Source: Lachnospiraceae bacterium
GTDB lineage: Bacteria; Bacillota_A; Clostridia; Lachnospirales; Lachnospiraceae
Direction: 5' to 3'
DNA: 13,952 bases
Assembly: GCA_017437705.1 (NCBI GenBank)
Contig: JAFRYJ010000243.1
Span: forward strand, 1-13,952
This document shows positions 5,397 to 11,860 of this stretch, piece by piece (within the stretch, counting starts at the first letter, position 1; each line of letters opens with the position of its first letter). Both the position numbers and the translations under genes were made by a program. The notes beneath the pieces were generated by a model that saw nothing but the letters and a program-made list of their open reading frames with translations, searched no databases and had not been told where the DNA came from.

Positions 5397-5822
5397 ATGG
5401 TTGACAACAAAAAACTTCATCTTATGTGCCGCGGAGCCATATACGAAAAGGAATACGGCACCGAAGATCTGAGAAGGGTGGCATATACCGCCAGCGATTA
5501 TGTCAGATACAATGTGCTGAAGACTCTCATCGGAGTCACGCTGTCGTTCGTCATAATCACCGGCATCATATTCTTCATGTCGACGGAGGAGGTCCTGGAA
5601 AGGCTCGTGGAGCTGGATTTCAAGGGTTTCTTCGTCAAATACGCCATTTATTACGTGGTGGTCATAATCATCTATGCGGTGCTCAGCATCATGTTCTATG
5701 CGTACCAGTACCACAAGAGCAAGAAGAGGCTAAAAAAATACGAGCACCTGCTGGACCGTGTCAACGAGTTCAACGGAGTATATGTTAAAGAGAAGAACAA
5801 GGGAGGCAGAAAGAAAAAATGA
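5397..5822 (+). CDS. Small membrane protein with two helices, first gene of the cdaA operon
   Basis: A 141-residue protein that I do not recognise. Residues 1-37 are soluble and charged. Two membrane helices lie at about 41-61 (TLIGVTLSFVIITGIIFFM) and 80-101 (FFVKYAIYYVVVIIIYAVL). The rest is a very basic cytoplasmic tail with KSKKRLKKYEHLLDRVNEF and a final KNKGGRKKK; the Lys-rich segments suggest contact with lipid head groups, nucleic acid, or the acidic tail of its neighbour. The start has AAAGGGG about 8 nt upstream. Its stop overlaps the next start by 4 nt (ATGA at 5819-5822), so it is translationally coupled to the 641-residue membrane protein and the two probably work together. Real gene with high confidence; function unknown. 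Confidence 0.85.
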   Translation: MVDNKKLHLMCRGAIYEKEYGTEDLRRVAYTASDYVRYNVLKTLIGVTLSFVIITGIIFFMSTEEVLERLVELDFKGFFVKYAIYYVVVIIIYAVLSIMFYAYQYHKSKKRLKKYEHLLDRVNEFNGVYVKEKNKGGRKKK

Positions 5823-7744
5823 ATACATTCAATAATGCCATAAGCAGCATAGCCCTGTTCTTCAAGAAATATGAATTCTATTTCATGATGGTGGTCAAGT
5901 TCGGCCTGGCGCTCCTGGTCCTCATGAGGCTCAAGTCCGGACTGGGCTATTCCACATTCTTCTGCAATACGATCATCATCATAGGGCTTGCACTGGCCTG
6001 CGCCGTCATACCCTCAAACATGTTCGTGCTCATAATCGCGATAGTCACCCTGGCGCACCTGTACCGGCTGTCTCTTATAATGTGCATCATCGCCGGCCTT
6101 GTTTTCCTGGTCGTTTATCTGATGTACCTGAAATTCGCACCGGAGCAGGGACTCCTGCTGGTAGCCGTGCCGGCGCTCATGCCCTTTAATCTTCATTTTG
6201 TCATCGCCATGGGCGCGGGGCTCCTGCTGAACCCCTTCACCATAGTTCCCGCCTGCGGAGGCATAGTTATCTACTACATGCTTAATTACATGAAGTCTGC
6301 AGGGGCTGTGGATCCGGGCGGAGAGATCAAGGATATGATCGAGGCCGTCAAGAAGGTGCTGGACGGCATCATGAACAATAAGGAAATGGCAGTGCTCTGC
6401 ATGGTATTCGTGGCCATTATAGTTGTGGTATTCCTGGTGGGCCAGAGGAGCTTCAAATTCTCGTGGTACGTAGGACTTGCCGCAGGCGCTGCAGCCGGCA
6501 TCGTGGCCGTAAACGTATTCAATAAATTCCTGGCCGGTAACCTGCCTGTGGGCAAGTCGGCTGTCGGCATCATCCTGGGAGCCGTGCTGGTGGGCATCTA
6601 CCAGTTCCTGTTCCACAACGTGGACTATGCGAAAAAGGAATCGCTGCAGTTCGAGGACGAGGATTATGTATACTTTGTCAAAGCCATACCCAAGAAGGTA
6701 CGGTACGACGAGCCCGTAGAGGAGCCTACCCTGAAGGAAGCCCTGGGCATATTTAAGAAAGACAAGGGCGAAGACGGGGTCAGCGGCGATACCATCGTTG
6801 CGGGAACCGTCGGAAAGAAGCGTGAAGAGGAAGAAGAGCCTGTAAGGGAGAGAAAGCCCCGCAGGAAGAGAAGGCCCCGTGCGGAGGCCGGAGCAGCCGG
6901 CGGTGCGGATCTGCCCTACGGCGAGATCGCAGCAGGCGGTATTCCCGACGCACCCTTTGTAGACGCTTCCGAACTCATGCCCCCCGCACCCCCTATACCC
7001 GCCGGAGATGATGTCACCTTCGACGACATCACGGCCGAGGATGCCGATTTTGCGGCAGATGAAAGGGCGAGAAAGCCCAGGCCCGCAAGGGACAGAAAAA
7101 ACAGACGTTTCGGCAAAAAGAGGGATGATGCGGAGACCGTTCAGGAGGAGCTTTCCTATGAAGAAACGCCCGCCAGGGAAAGAAGGGAAGAGCCTTCGGT
7201 GGATGAATCCCTTCTTCAGTACCTGAACGGGCCCGACGAGGCTGAAGCAGCGGCAGAGACTGCAGCAGCGGTGACCTGGGAGGCTGTCGAAGCGCCCGCT
7301 GAAGCTTATGAGATACCCGCAGAGATCATGGAAGAACCTGCAGCGGAGGCGGTCGAAGAGCCCGCAGCAGAAGTATTTGAAGGACCCGCAGCAGAAACGA
7401 TCGAAGAGCCTGCGGCAGAAGTATTTGAAGAGCCTGCGGCCGAGGCGGCCGTAAAACTTGCCGAAGAGGTGTTGGAAGAGCCCGCAGCTGAAGCAATTGA
7501 AGAATTTGTTGCAGAGATACCGGAAGAGCCCGCAGCAGAGGCGGTCGAAGACCTTGCGGCAGAGATATCGGAAAGCTCTGCAGAAGAAGCGGCCGAGGCA
7601 TTTGCAGAAGCAGCTGCGGAAGCGGAAGACAATATACCCGAGATAGCTAAACCGGAGAATTCATTCTTCTACAGTACGGACGATGAATCCTTCGACGAGA
7701 TAACACTTGAAGATGCCGGCAGCGGCAGTTTTGACGACAGATAA
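5819..7744 (+). CDS. Polytopic membrane protein with long charged tail of EEPAAExx octad repeats
   Basis: A 641-residue protein. Residues 1-275 contain about nine hydrophobic segments, including STFFCNTIIIIGLALACAVI, FVLIIAIVTLAHLYRL and EMAVLCMVFVAIIVVVFLVG. From about 280 it is soluble and presumably cytoplasmic: an acidic stretch, two very basic patches (about 339-356 and 414-431), Pro-rich linkers, and twelve eight-residue repeats at 505-600 with consensus EEPAAExx. A motif FD[DE]ITxEDA occurs twice, at 401-409 and 625-633. I do not recognise a named family. Its position, coupled to the small membrane protein before it and 11 nt before cdaA, suggests a membrane scaffold or sensor for the c-di-AMP cyclase, but this is inference. 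The repeat region is Ala/Glu-rich at DNA level and probably varies between strains. Confidence 0.85.
   Translation: MNTFNNAISSIALFFKKYEFYFMMVVKFGLALLVLMRLKSGLGYSTFFCNTIIIIGLALACAVIPSNMFVLIIAIVTLAHLYRLSLIMCIIAGLVFLVVYLMYLKFAPEQGLLLVAVPALMPFNLHFVIAMGAGLLLNPFTIVPACGGIVIYYMLNYMKSAGAVDPGGEIKDMIEAVKKVLDGIMNNKEMAVLCMVFVAIIVVVFLVGQRSFKFSWYVGLAAGAAAGIVAVNVFNKFLAGNLPVGKSAVGIILGAVLVGIYQFLFHNVDYAKKESLQFEDEDYVYFVKAIPKKVRYDEPVEEPTLKEALGIFKKDKGEDGVSGDTIVAGTVGKKREEEEEPVRERKPRRKRRPRAEAGAAGGADLPYGEIAAGGIPDAPFVDASELMPPAPPIPAGDDVTFDDITAEDADFAADERARKPRPARDRKNRRFGKKRDDAETVQEELSYEETPARERREEPSVDESLLQYLNGPDEAEAAAETAAAVTWEAVEAPAEAYEIPAEIMEEPAAEAVEEPAAEVFEGPAAETIEEPAAEVFEEPAAEAAVKLAEEVLEEPAAEAIEEFVAEIPEEPAAEAVEDLAAEISESSAEEAAEAFAEAAAEAEDNIPEIAKPENSFFYSTDDESFDEITLEDAGSGSFDDR
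7331..7618 (+). repeat. 24-nt degenerate tandem repeat coding for EEPAAExx octads
   Basis: Twelve in-frame 24-nt units code for EEPAAEAV, EEPAAEVF, EGPAAETI, EEPAAEVF, EEPAAEAA and so on; the last two are degenerate. GAAGAGCCCGCAGCAGA-like cores recur at DNA level, with many third-position changes, so the array is old or selected at protein level. Confidence 0.88.
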
Positions 7745-7755
7745 ACGGAGGCGTA

Positions 7756-8736
7756 ATGGGAGCCATAGGAAGCGCTATAGCTGAAAAGCTTTCATGGATA
7801 TGGAGGACACTGACCTCGTTCAGGCTGGGTTATGTCATCGAGATCCTCATAATCGCGGTGCTTGTTTATTTCATGCTGAAATGGATCAAACAGTCCAGAG
7901 CATGGATGCTGCTCCGCGGCCTTCTTGTGGTTCTCTTTTTTGCCATCCTGGCATATGTATTCAGGCTTTCGGTAATCCTCTGGATATTTACCAACCTGTT
8001 CAGCGTTATCGTCGTTGCCATCATCATCATATTCCAGCCGGAGATCCGGCGTGCTTTGGAGCAGCTGGGACGACGGGGCATAGTTTCGAATATCTTCAAT
8101 ACAAAGGGTGTATCGGTGGAGAGCCTCCGCCAGATCGAGAAGTGCATGGAGGAGATCAGACACGCCACCATAGAGCTTTCCCGTGAAAAGACAGGCGCCC
8201 TTATAGTTATAGAAAAGGAAGTAATGCTCAAGGAATATGAGAGGACGGGCATCGTCATAGACTCCAAGGTGTCAAGCCAGCTTCTGGTGAACATATTCCA
8301 GAAGAATACGCCGCTGCACGACGGCGCCGTTATAGTGCGCGGCAACCGTATTGTTGCAGCCACATGCTACCTTCCTCTTACGGACAACTCGGATCTTTCC
8401 AAGAGGCTGGGTACCAGGCACAGGGCGGCCGTAGGCATCAGCGAGGTATCGGACAGCCTGACCGTAGTCGTTTCGGAGGAGACCGGCGAGATATCGCTGG
8501 CCATCGAGGGAGACCTCATGAGCAACGTAACTCCGGAGCAGATGAAGAATGAGCTTATCAAGTTCATCGGACTCGACAAGCTGGAGGATTCCAGAAAAGA
8601 AACGGAAAAAACGGACAAGGCTGCCGGGAAGGCATTGGAAAAAGCGGAAAAAGCAGCGGATACAGTCATCGATGATGCTGAAGAAACAGACTTCGGGACT
8701 ACCGTTGAAACGATAAGTGAGAAGAGCGGAGAATGA
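7756..8736 (+). CDS. cdaA: Diadenylate cyclase CdaA, membrane-anchored
   Basis: CdaA joins two ATP molecules to c-di-AMP, the second messenger that controls potassium, osmolyte and cell-wall balance. The protein has 326 residues, longer than the usual about 275 because of an acidic and Lys-rich C-terminal tail (about 280-326). Three membrane helices occupy about 24-98, ending in IIIIFQPEIRRALEQLGR, a family hallmark. The DAC domain (about 105-265) has the two catalytic motifs intact: DGA at 189-191 (LHDGAVIV) and RHR at 221-223 (GTRHRAAVG). The ATG at 7756 is preceded by CGGAGGCG. It lies 11 nt after the 641-residue protein and overlaps cdaR by 4 nt (ATGA), so all are in one transcript. Assignment is firm. 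Confidence 0.98.
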   Translation: MGAIGSAIAEKLSWIWRTLTSFRLGYVIEILIIAVLVYFMLKWIKQSRAWMLLRGLLVVLFFAILAYVFRLSVILWIFTNLFSVIVVAIIIIFQPEIRRALEQLGRRGIVSNIFNTKGVSVESLRQIEKCMEEIRHATIELSREKTGALIVIEKEVMLKEYERTGIVIDSKVSSQLLVNIFQKNTPLHDGAVIVRGNRIVAATCYLPLTDNSDLSKRLGTRHRAAVGISEVSDSLTVVVSEETGEISLAIEGDLMSNVTPEQMKNELIKFIGLDKLEDSRKETEKTDKAAGKALEKAEKAADTVIDDAEETDFGTTVETISEKSGE

Positions 8737-9953
8737 AAGGGATCCTGACAAACAACCTGGGAACAAAAATATTATCGCTCATAATAGCGATAATCATATG
8801 GTTTGTTATCTACGATATAGAGGACCCGGTCACGACCAGCCGATATACCCTGAACGTGGATATACTTAACGAGGACCAGCTGGAGGATCAGGGCAAGACT
8901 TACGAGGTGGTGGACGGGAATACCGTCACCATCACCGTCAAGGGAAAGACCTCTGTGGTAAACCAGCTCAGGGCCTCCGATTTCACTGCTGTGGCGGACA
9001 TGAAGAAGCTGTCCCTCACCAATGCGGTGCCGATAGAGGTGAGCAGCTCCAAGCTGGCGGACCAGATCGACATCGATACCGGCAACGCCACGATGAACGT
9101 GGAGATCGAGGATATCGTCACCAAGGACTTCAAGATCAATTACATTACCGAGGGAACGCCGGGCGAGGGCCTTATCGTAGGAGAGATCACCTGCTCGCCC
9201 AACATCATCACGGTAAAAGGATCTAAGACTTCTGTCAACATGGTGGCCCAGGTGGCGGTGAAGATAAACATCAGCGGTGTAAGCGAGAACAGCTCTACGG
9301 CGGAGAAGGTGCTCCTTCTCGACAGCGCCGGCAACGAACTTGACGCATCGAAATACGAGCTGAGCACCAGGGACGTTGTGGCGTCGGTGCATCTGCTCTA
9401 TACAAAGACCGTGCCTGTCATCCTTTCGTTTACCGGTACTCCGGCTGATGGATACTCCATTGTAAGCCGAAGCTACAGCCCGGCGGAACTTACGATCGCA
9501 GGCTCTGCATCCAGGCTCAGCGGCATCGACAGCATAACCATGCCGGATTACAGCTGTACCGGCCTTAAGAGCTCCGTGCAGGAAACGCTTTCCGTGGCGG
9601 GAGTGCTTCCCGACGGAATAAGGCTTGCTGAGGGCGATGCGGAAAAGGCCATAGCCGTTAACGTGGAGATCGACGAGACAGAAGAAAAGGAACTGAGCAT
9701 CCCCGTTTCGGATGTGACACTCAAAGGACGGAACACCAAATACTCCTACGAGATCAATTCCGGCGAGGATATAAAGGTCACGGTGACCGGCGGAAAGTCG
9801 GCTGTGGAGAATATAAAGGCCGATGATGTGGAGCTTACCGTTGACGTCACCGGATACACGCCGGGAATATACAACGTCCAGGCGACGGCCAGGGGACTTC
9901 AGAACAACGTTAAGCTGAAGGAAAAGATAAGTCTGACACTTAAGATAGAGTAA
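8733..9953 (+). CDS. cdaR: CdaR, YbbR-domain regulator of the c-di-AMP cyclase
   Basis: A 406-residue protein with one membrane helix at about 11-27 (TKILSLIIAIIIWFVIY) and an extracytoplasmic part of four YbbR-like domains, at about 30-120, 125-212, 215-308 and 318-404. Each carries a TVTITVKG/NIITVKGS/ELTIAGSAS/KVTVTGGKS-type strand-turn signature followed by a V-x-L/I-x-V-D strand. In Bacilli CdaR binds CdaA through the membrane and modulates its activity, so it is the likely input from the cell envelope. The start overlaps the cdaA stop by 4 nt, giving coupled translation. Domain number and gene order match the canonical pair. The next gene is not glmM, which usually follows in Firmicutes, but an HPr-like gene. 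Confidence 0.95.
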   Translation: MKGILTNNLGTKILSLIIAIIIWFVIYDIEDPVTTSRYTLNVDILNEDQLEDQGKTYEVVDGNTVTITVKGKTSVVNQLRASDFTAVADMKKLSLTNAVPIEVSSSKLADQIDIDTGNATMNVEIEDIVTKDFKINYITEGTPGEGLIVGEITCSPNIITVKGSKTSVNMVAQVAVKINISGVSENSSTAEKVLLLDSAGNELDASKYELSTRDVVASVHLLYTKTVPVILSFTGTPADGYSIVSRSYSPAELTIAGSASRLSGIDSITMPDYSCTGLKSSVQETLSVAGVLPDGIRLAEGDAEKAIAVNVEIDETEEKELSIPVSDVTLKGRNTKYSYEINSGEDIKVTVTGGKSAVENIKADDVELTVDVTGYTPGIYNVQATARGLQNNVKLKEKISLTLKIE

Positions 9954-9968
9954 GCGGAGGGCAGCGCA

Positions 9969-10232
9969 ATGAAAACAGGCAGTGTGACAGTGCATCACAG
10001 AGGCGGACTGGATCTGAGACCCGCCGGCCTTCTCTGCGCGGAGGCCATGAAATTCAAGGCGCAGATCATAGTGACCGTTGAGACGAGGACGGCAAATGCC
10101 AAGAGCATCATAAGCCTTATCGGAGCACACATAGACGACGGCGACGAGGTGTTCATAAGGTGCGACGGCGATGATGAGGCGGAAGCCCTTGCAGCCATCA
10201 TCGATCTTTTTGAAAACGGGCTTGACAGGTAA
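9969..10232 (+). CDS. HPr-fold protein with Asp15 in place of the catalytic His (Crh-like)
   Basis: An 87-residue protein of exact HPr length and pattern: VTVHHRGGLDLRPAGLLCAEAMKF, then ANAKSIISLIGAHIDDGDEV, then DDEAEALAAIIDLFE. In HPr the first block is GLHARPA, and His15 receives phosphate from PEP via Enzyme I. Here residue 15 is Asp (codon GAT), while Arg17 is kept. Ser46, the HPr kinase site in B. subtilis HPr and Crh, is present as AKSI at 44-47. It therefore cannot act as a normal PTS carrier but could be a regulatory protein like Crh (Gln15, Ser46), or Asp15 may mimic a charged state. GGAGG lies just before the ATG, 15 nt after cdaR, so it is in the cdaA operon. A PTS role would require another HPr elsewhere. 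Confidence 0.9.
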   Translation: MKTGSVTVHHRGGLDLRPAGLLCAEAMKFKAQIIVTVETRTANAKSIISLIGAHIDDGDEVFIRCDGDDEAEALAAIIDLFENGLDR

Positions 10233-10234
10233 GA

Positions 10235-10286
10235 CGCAGGGCAGGCGACCAGGGCCCTGCGGCGTAAGGCTGCGGGAATTTCCCGC
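10235..10286. other. Two GC-rich hairpins after the HPr-like gene
   Basis: CGCAGGGC (10235-10242) pairs with GCCCTGCG (10254-10261), and GCGGGAA (10272-10278) with TTCCCGC (10280-10286). Neither is followed by a T-run, so they are not clear terminators. They may protect the operon's 3' end or be part of a mixed termination zone. Confidence 0.5.
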
Positions 10287-10294
10287 GGTAACAT

Positions 10295-10323
10295 TAGGAA
10301 ACATAAAGACAGACAGTTATAAG
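10295..10323 (+). promoter_or_regulatory. Possible weak promoter of the glycosyltransferase gene
   Basis: TATAAG at 10318-10323 matches the -10 consensus at five of six positions. The best -35 at 17 bp is TAGGAA (10295-10300), a poor match. Its -10 is inside the left arm of the 11-bp inverted repeat at 10319-10353. Confidence 0.3.
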
Positions 10324-10356
10324 GAAATGCTGACCGGATCATCATTTCCTTATTTT
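10319..10356 (+). terminator. Perfect 11-bp inverted repeat before the glycosyltransferase, terminator or operator
   Basis: ATAAGGAAATG (10319-10329) and CATTTCCTTAT (10343-10353) flank a 13-nt loop; TTT follows at 10354-10356. As RNA it would be an AU-rich hairpin with a short U-run that could end the cdaA operon; as DNA it overlaps a possible -10 box. The octamer TGACCGGA occurs in the loop (10331-10338) and again at 10356-10363 over the ribosome binding site. Confidence 0.5.
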
Positions 10357-10370
10357 GACCGGAGGCCGGG

Positions 10371-11348
10371 ATGTTATTATCGGTGGTGGTGCCCTGCTAC
10401 AATGAACAGGATGTTATAGTTCAGACCTGCGGCGCCATAAAGGAAAATCTGGAAAAGATCAGGGAAAAGGGCTTTGACTGGGAGATCATCTTCGTCAACG
10501 ACGGAAGCAGGGATAAAACAGCGGAGCTTCTGGTGCAGGAGGCCGAAAAGGACGATGCCTTCAAGTATATCTCCTTCAGCCGCAATTTCGGCAAGGAGTC
10601 TGCGATGCTGGCGGGCCTTTCCTATGCGGGAGGAGACTGCATCGTGCTGATGGATGCAGACCTTCAGCATCCCCCGGAGCTGATACCGGAGATGGCGGAC
10701 GGCTTTCTGGAGGGCTACGATCAGGTGATCGCCAGAAGGAACAGAAAGGGCGACAAGGCGGGGAACCGCTTCTTTGCAAAGCGCTTCTACCGCATGGTCA
10801 ACAGGCTTTCGGACGTGGATATACCCGACGGCGAAGGGGATTTCAGGCTGCTTTCCAGGAAGGCGGTAAACGCCCTGTTGTCCATGGACGAATACAACCG
10901 CTTCTCCAAGGGGATGTTCGCCTGGATCGGATTTAAGCACAAGGTCATTGAGTACGAGAATAGGCAGAGGGCAGCGGGAGAGACGAAATGGAGCTTCAGA
11001 AAGCTTCTGTCCTACGGACTTGGGGGCATCATTTCCTTCAACGACAAGCCCCTGCGGATCTGCTTTGTGCTGGGCGGCATATCCATAGCTGTCAGCTTGA
11101 TATATATTATCGTTACGCTTATACAGATAATCGTATCCGGCATAACGGTGCCGGGATATTTTACAACGATCTGCGCCATACTCCTTATCGGAGGCGTACA
11201 GCTCCTGTCAGTGGGAGTCCTCGGGGAGTATATCGGCAAGATCTATTATGAGGTCAAAAGGCGTCCTCATTTCATAGTGGAAGACACGAACATCACTGAT
11301 GATGCGAATGCGGATAAGGATGCCGGGGAACAGGAAAGTGAAAGATAA
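10371..11348 (+). CDS. GT2-family glycosyltransferase, GtrB/dolichol-phosphate-mannose-synthase-like
   Basis: A 325-residue protein. Residues about 4-225 are a GT-A fold: SVVVPCYNEQD, then FVNDGSRDKT with Asp44, then VLMDADLQHPPEL with the metal-binding Asp-Ala-Asp at 95-97, and GDFRLLSRKAV at 157-167. Two membrane helices follow at about 229-255 and 264-287, then VGVLGEYIGKIYYEVKRRP and an acidic tail. This is the layout of enzymes that move a sugar from a nucleotide donor to polyprenyl phosphate on the cytoplasmic side, as GtrB does. The ATG at 10371 has GGAGG at 10361-10365. The downstream gtrA-like gene overlaps its end and supports a role in lipid-linked sugar transfer or flipping for surface glycans. 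Which sugar is unknown. Confidence 0.92.
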   Translation: MLLSVVVPCYNEQDVIVQTCGAIKENLEKIREKGFDWEIIFVNDGSRDKTAELLVQEAEKDDAFKYISFSRNFGKESAMLAGLSYAGGDCIVLMDADLQHPPELIPEMADGFLEGYDQVIARRNRKGDKAGNRFFAKRFYRMVNRLSDVDIPDGEGDFRLLSRKAVNALLSMDEYNRFSKGMFAWIGFKHKVIEYENRQRAAGETKWSFRKLLSYGLGGIISFNDKPLRICFVLGGISIAVSLIYIIVTLIQIIVSGITVPGYFTTICAILLIGGVQLLSVGVLGEYIGKIYYEVKRRPHFIVEDTNITDDANADKDAGEQESER

Positions 11349-11763
11349 GATCACAGCGTTTATAAAGGATCACAGGGAACTGGTAACCTATGTTATCGCC
11401 GGCGTTCTGACGACGGCGGTATCCTTTGCCGTATTCATCCTTTTCGAAAGGGTGCTGGGCGTGAACCACCTGGTGGCCAACGTCATTTCCTGGATCTGCG
11501 CCGTGCTTTTTGCATATGCCATAAACAAGCTCTGGGTGTTCCGGAGCAGGCAGGAAACAGGGAAGGGACTTTTAAGAGAGTTCCTTCTTTTTGTGGGAGC
11601 CAGGGTGTTCTCCCTGGGGGCGGAGGAGCTGATACTTTTTATCGGCGTGGACCTTCTTAAGGGCGACTCCGTAGTGACCAAGATAATAGGCCAGGCCGTA
11701 GTATTGGTGATGAATTACATATTCAGCAAGCTGGTGATCTTCAAAAAAAGGGACAACAGTTAA
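11338..11763 (+). CDS. GtrA-like membrane protein, probable lipid-linked sugar flippase
   Basis: A protein of 141 residues from a GTG at 11338 (first residues read MKDKITAFIKDHRELVTYVI). It has four membrane helices at about 16-36, 42-62, 81-101 and 109-131. The conserved GtrA features are visible: IAGVLTTAVSFAVF, a buried Asn in AYAINKLWVFRS, and a C-terminal MNYIFSKLVIFKK. GtrA proteins are thought to flip undecaprenyl-phosphate-linked sugars across the membrane. I chose GTG because the resulting N-terminus matches the usual short MKxKIxxxIxxYxE start of clostridial members and GGGGAA lies at a suitable distance; in-frame ATGs at 11299, 11302, 11308 and 11320 would only add a short Arg-rich stretch. 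The gene overlaps the glycosyltransferase by 11 nt, so the two are coupled. Confidence 0.88.
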   Translation: MKDKITAFIKDHRELVTYVIAGVLTTAVSFAVFILFERVLGVNHLVANVISWICAVLFAYAINKLWVFRSRQETGKGLLREFLLFVGARVFSLGAEELILFIGVDLLKGDSVVTKIIGQAVVLVMNYIFSKLVIFKKRDNS

Positions 11764-11784
11764 CAGCGAATAATTTGATTTTTT

Positions 11785-11833
11785 TTAACAAGTCTTTCAC
11801 AGAACGGTCACAAACCGGGACTAGTCTTATCTT
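11785..11833 (+). promoter_or_regulatory. PhoP/OmpR-type box of three 11-bp-spaced hexamers upstream of htrA
   Basis: TTAACA (11785-11790), TTCACA (11796-11801) and GTCACA (11807-11812) are each separated by exactly 5 nt, giving an 11-bp period. A possible -10, TATCTT, lies at 11828-11833. Direct TTnACA-like repeats with this spacing are the known binding pattern of B. subtilis PhoP and similar OmpR-family regulators. There is no good -35 otherwise, which fits activator dependence. Confidence 0.55.
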
Positions 11834-11860
11834 AATAAAACCTAAGGAGGCTATTCAGGT

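Noticed and set aside
7306..7632. Ser/Ala-rich minus-strand frame under the octad repeats
   Set aside because: It is the reverse reading of the Glu/Ala/Pro repeat and has no independent support.
8772..10304. 510-codon open frame on the minus strand opposite cdaR and the HPr-like gene
   Set aside because: The translation is His/Arg/Leu-rich with no domain pattern, lies over two clearly real genes on the other strand, and has no ribosome binding site that fits the operon layout.
9954..10370. A c-di-AMP riboswitch (ydaO type) near the cdaA operon
   Set aside because: I looked at the leader before 5397 and the gap 10233-10370; neither is long enough nor shows the conserved ydaO core.
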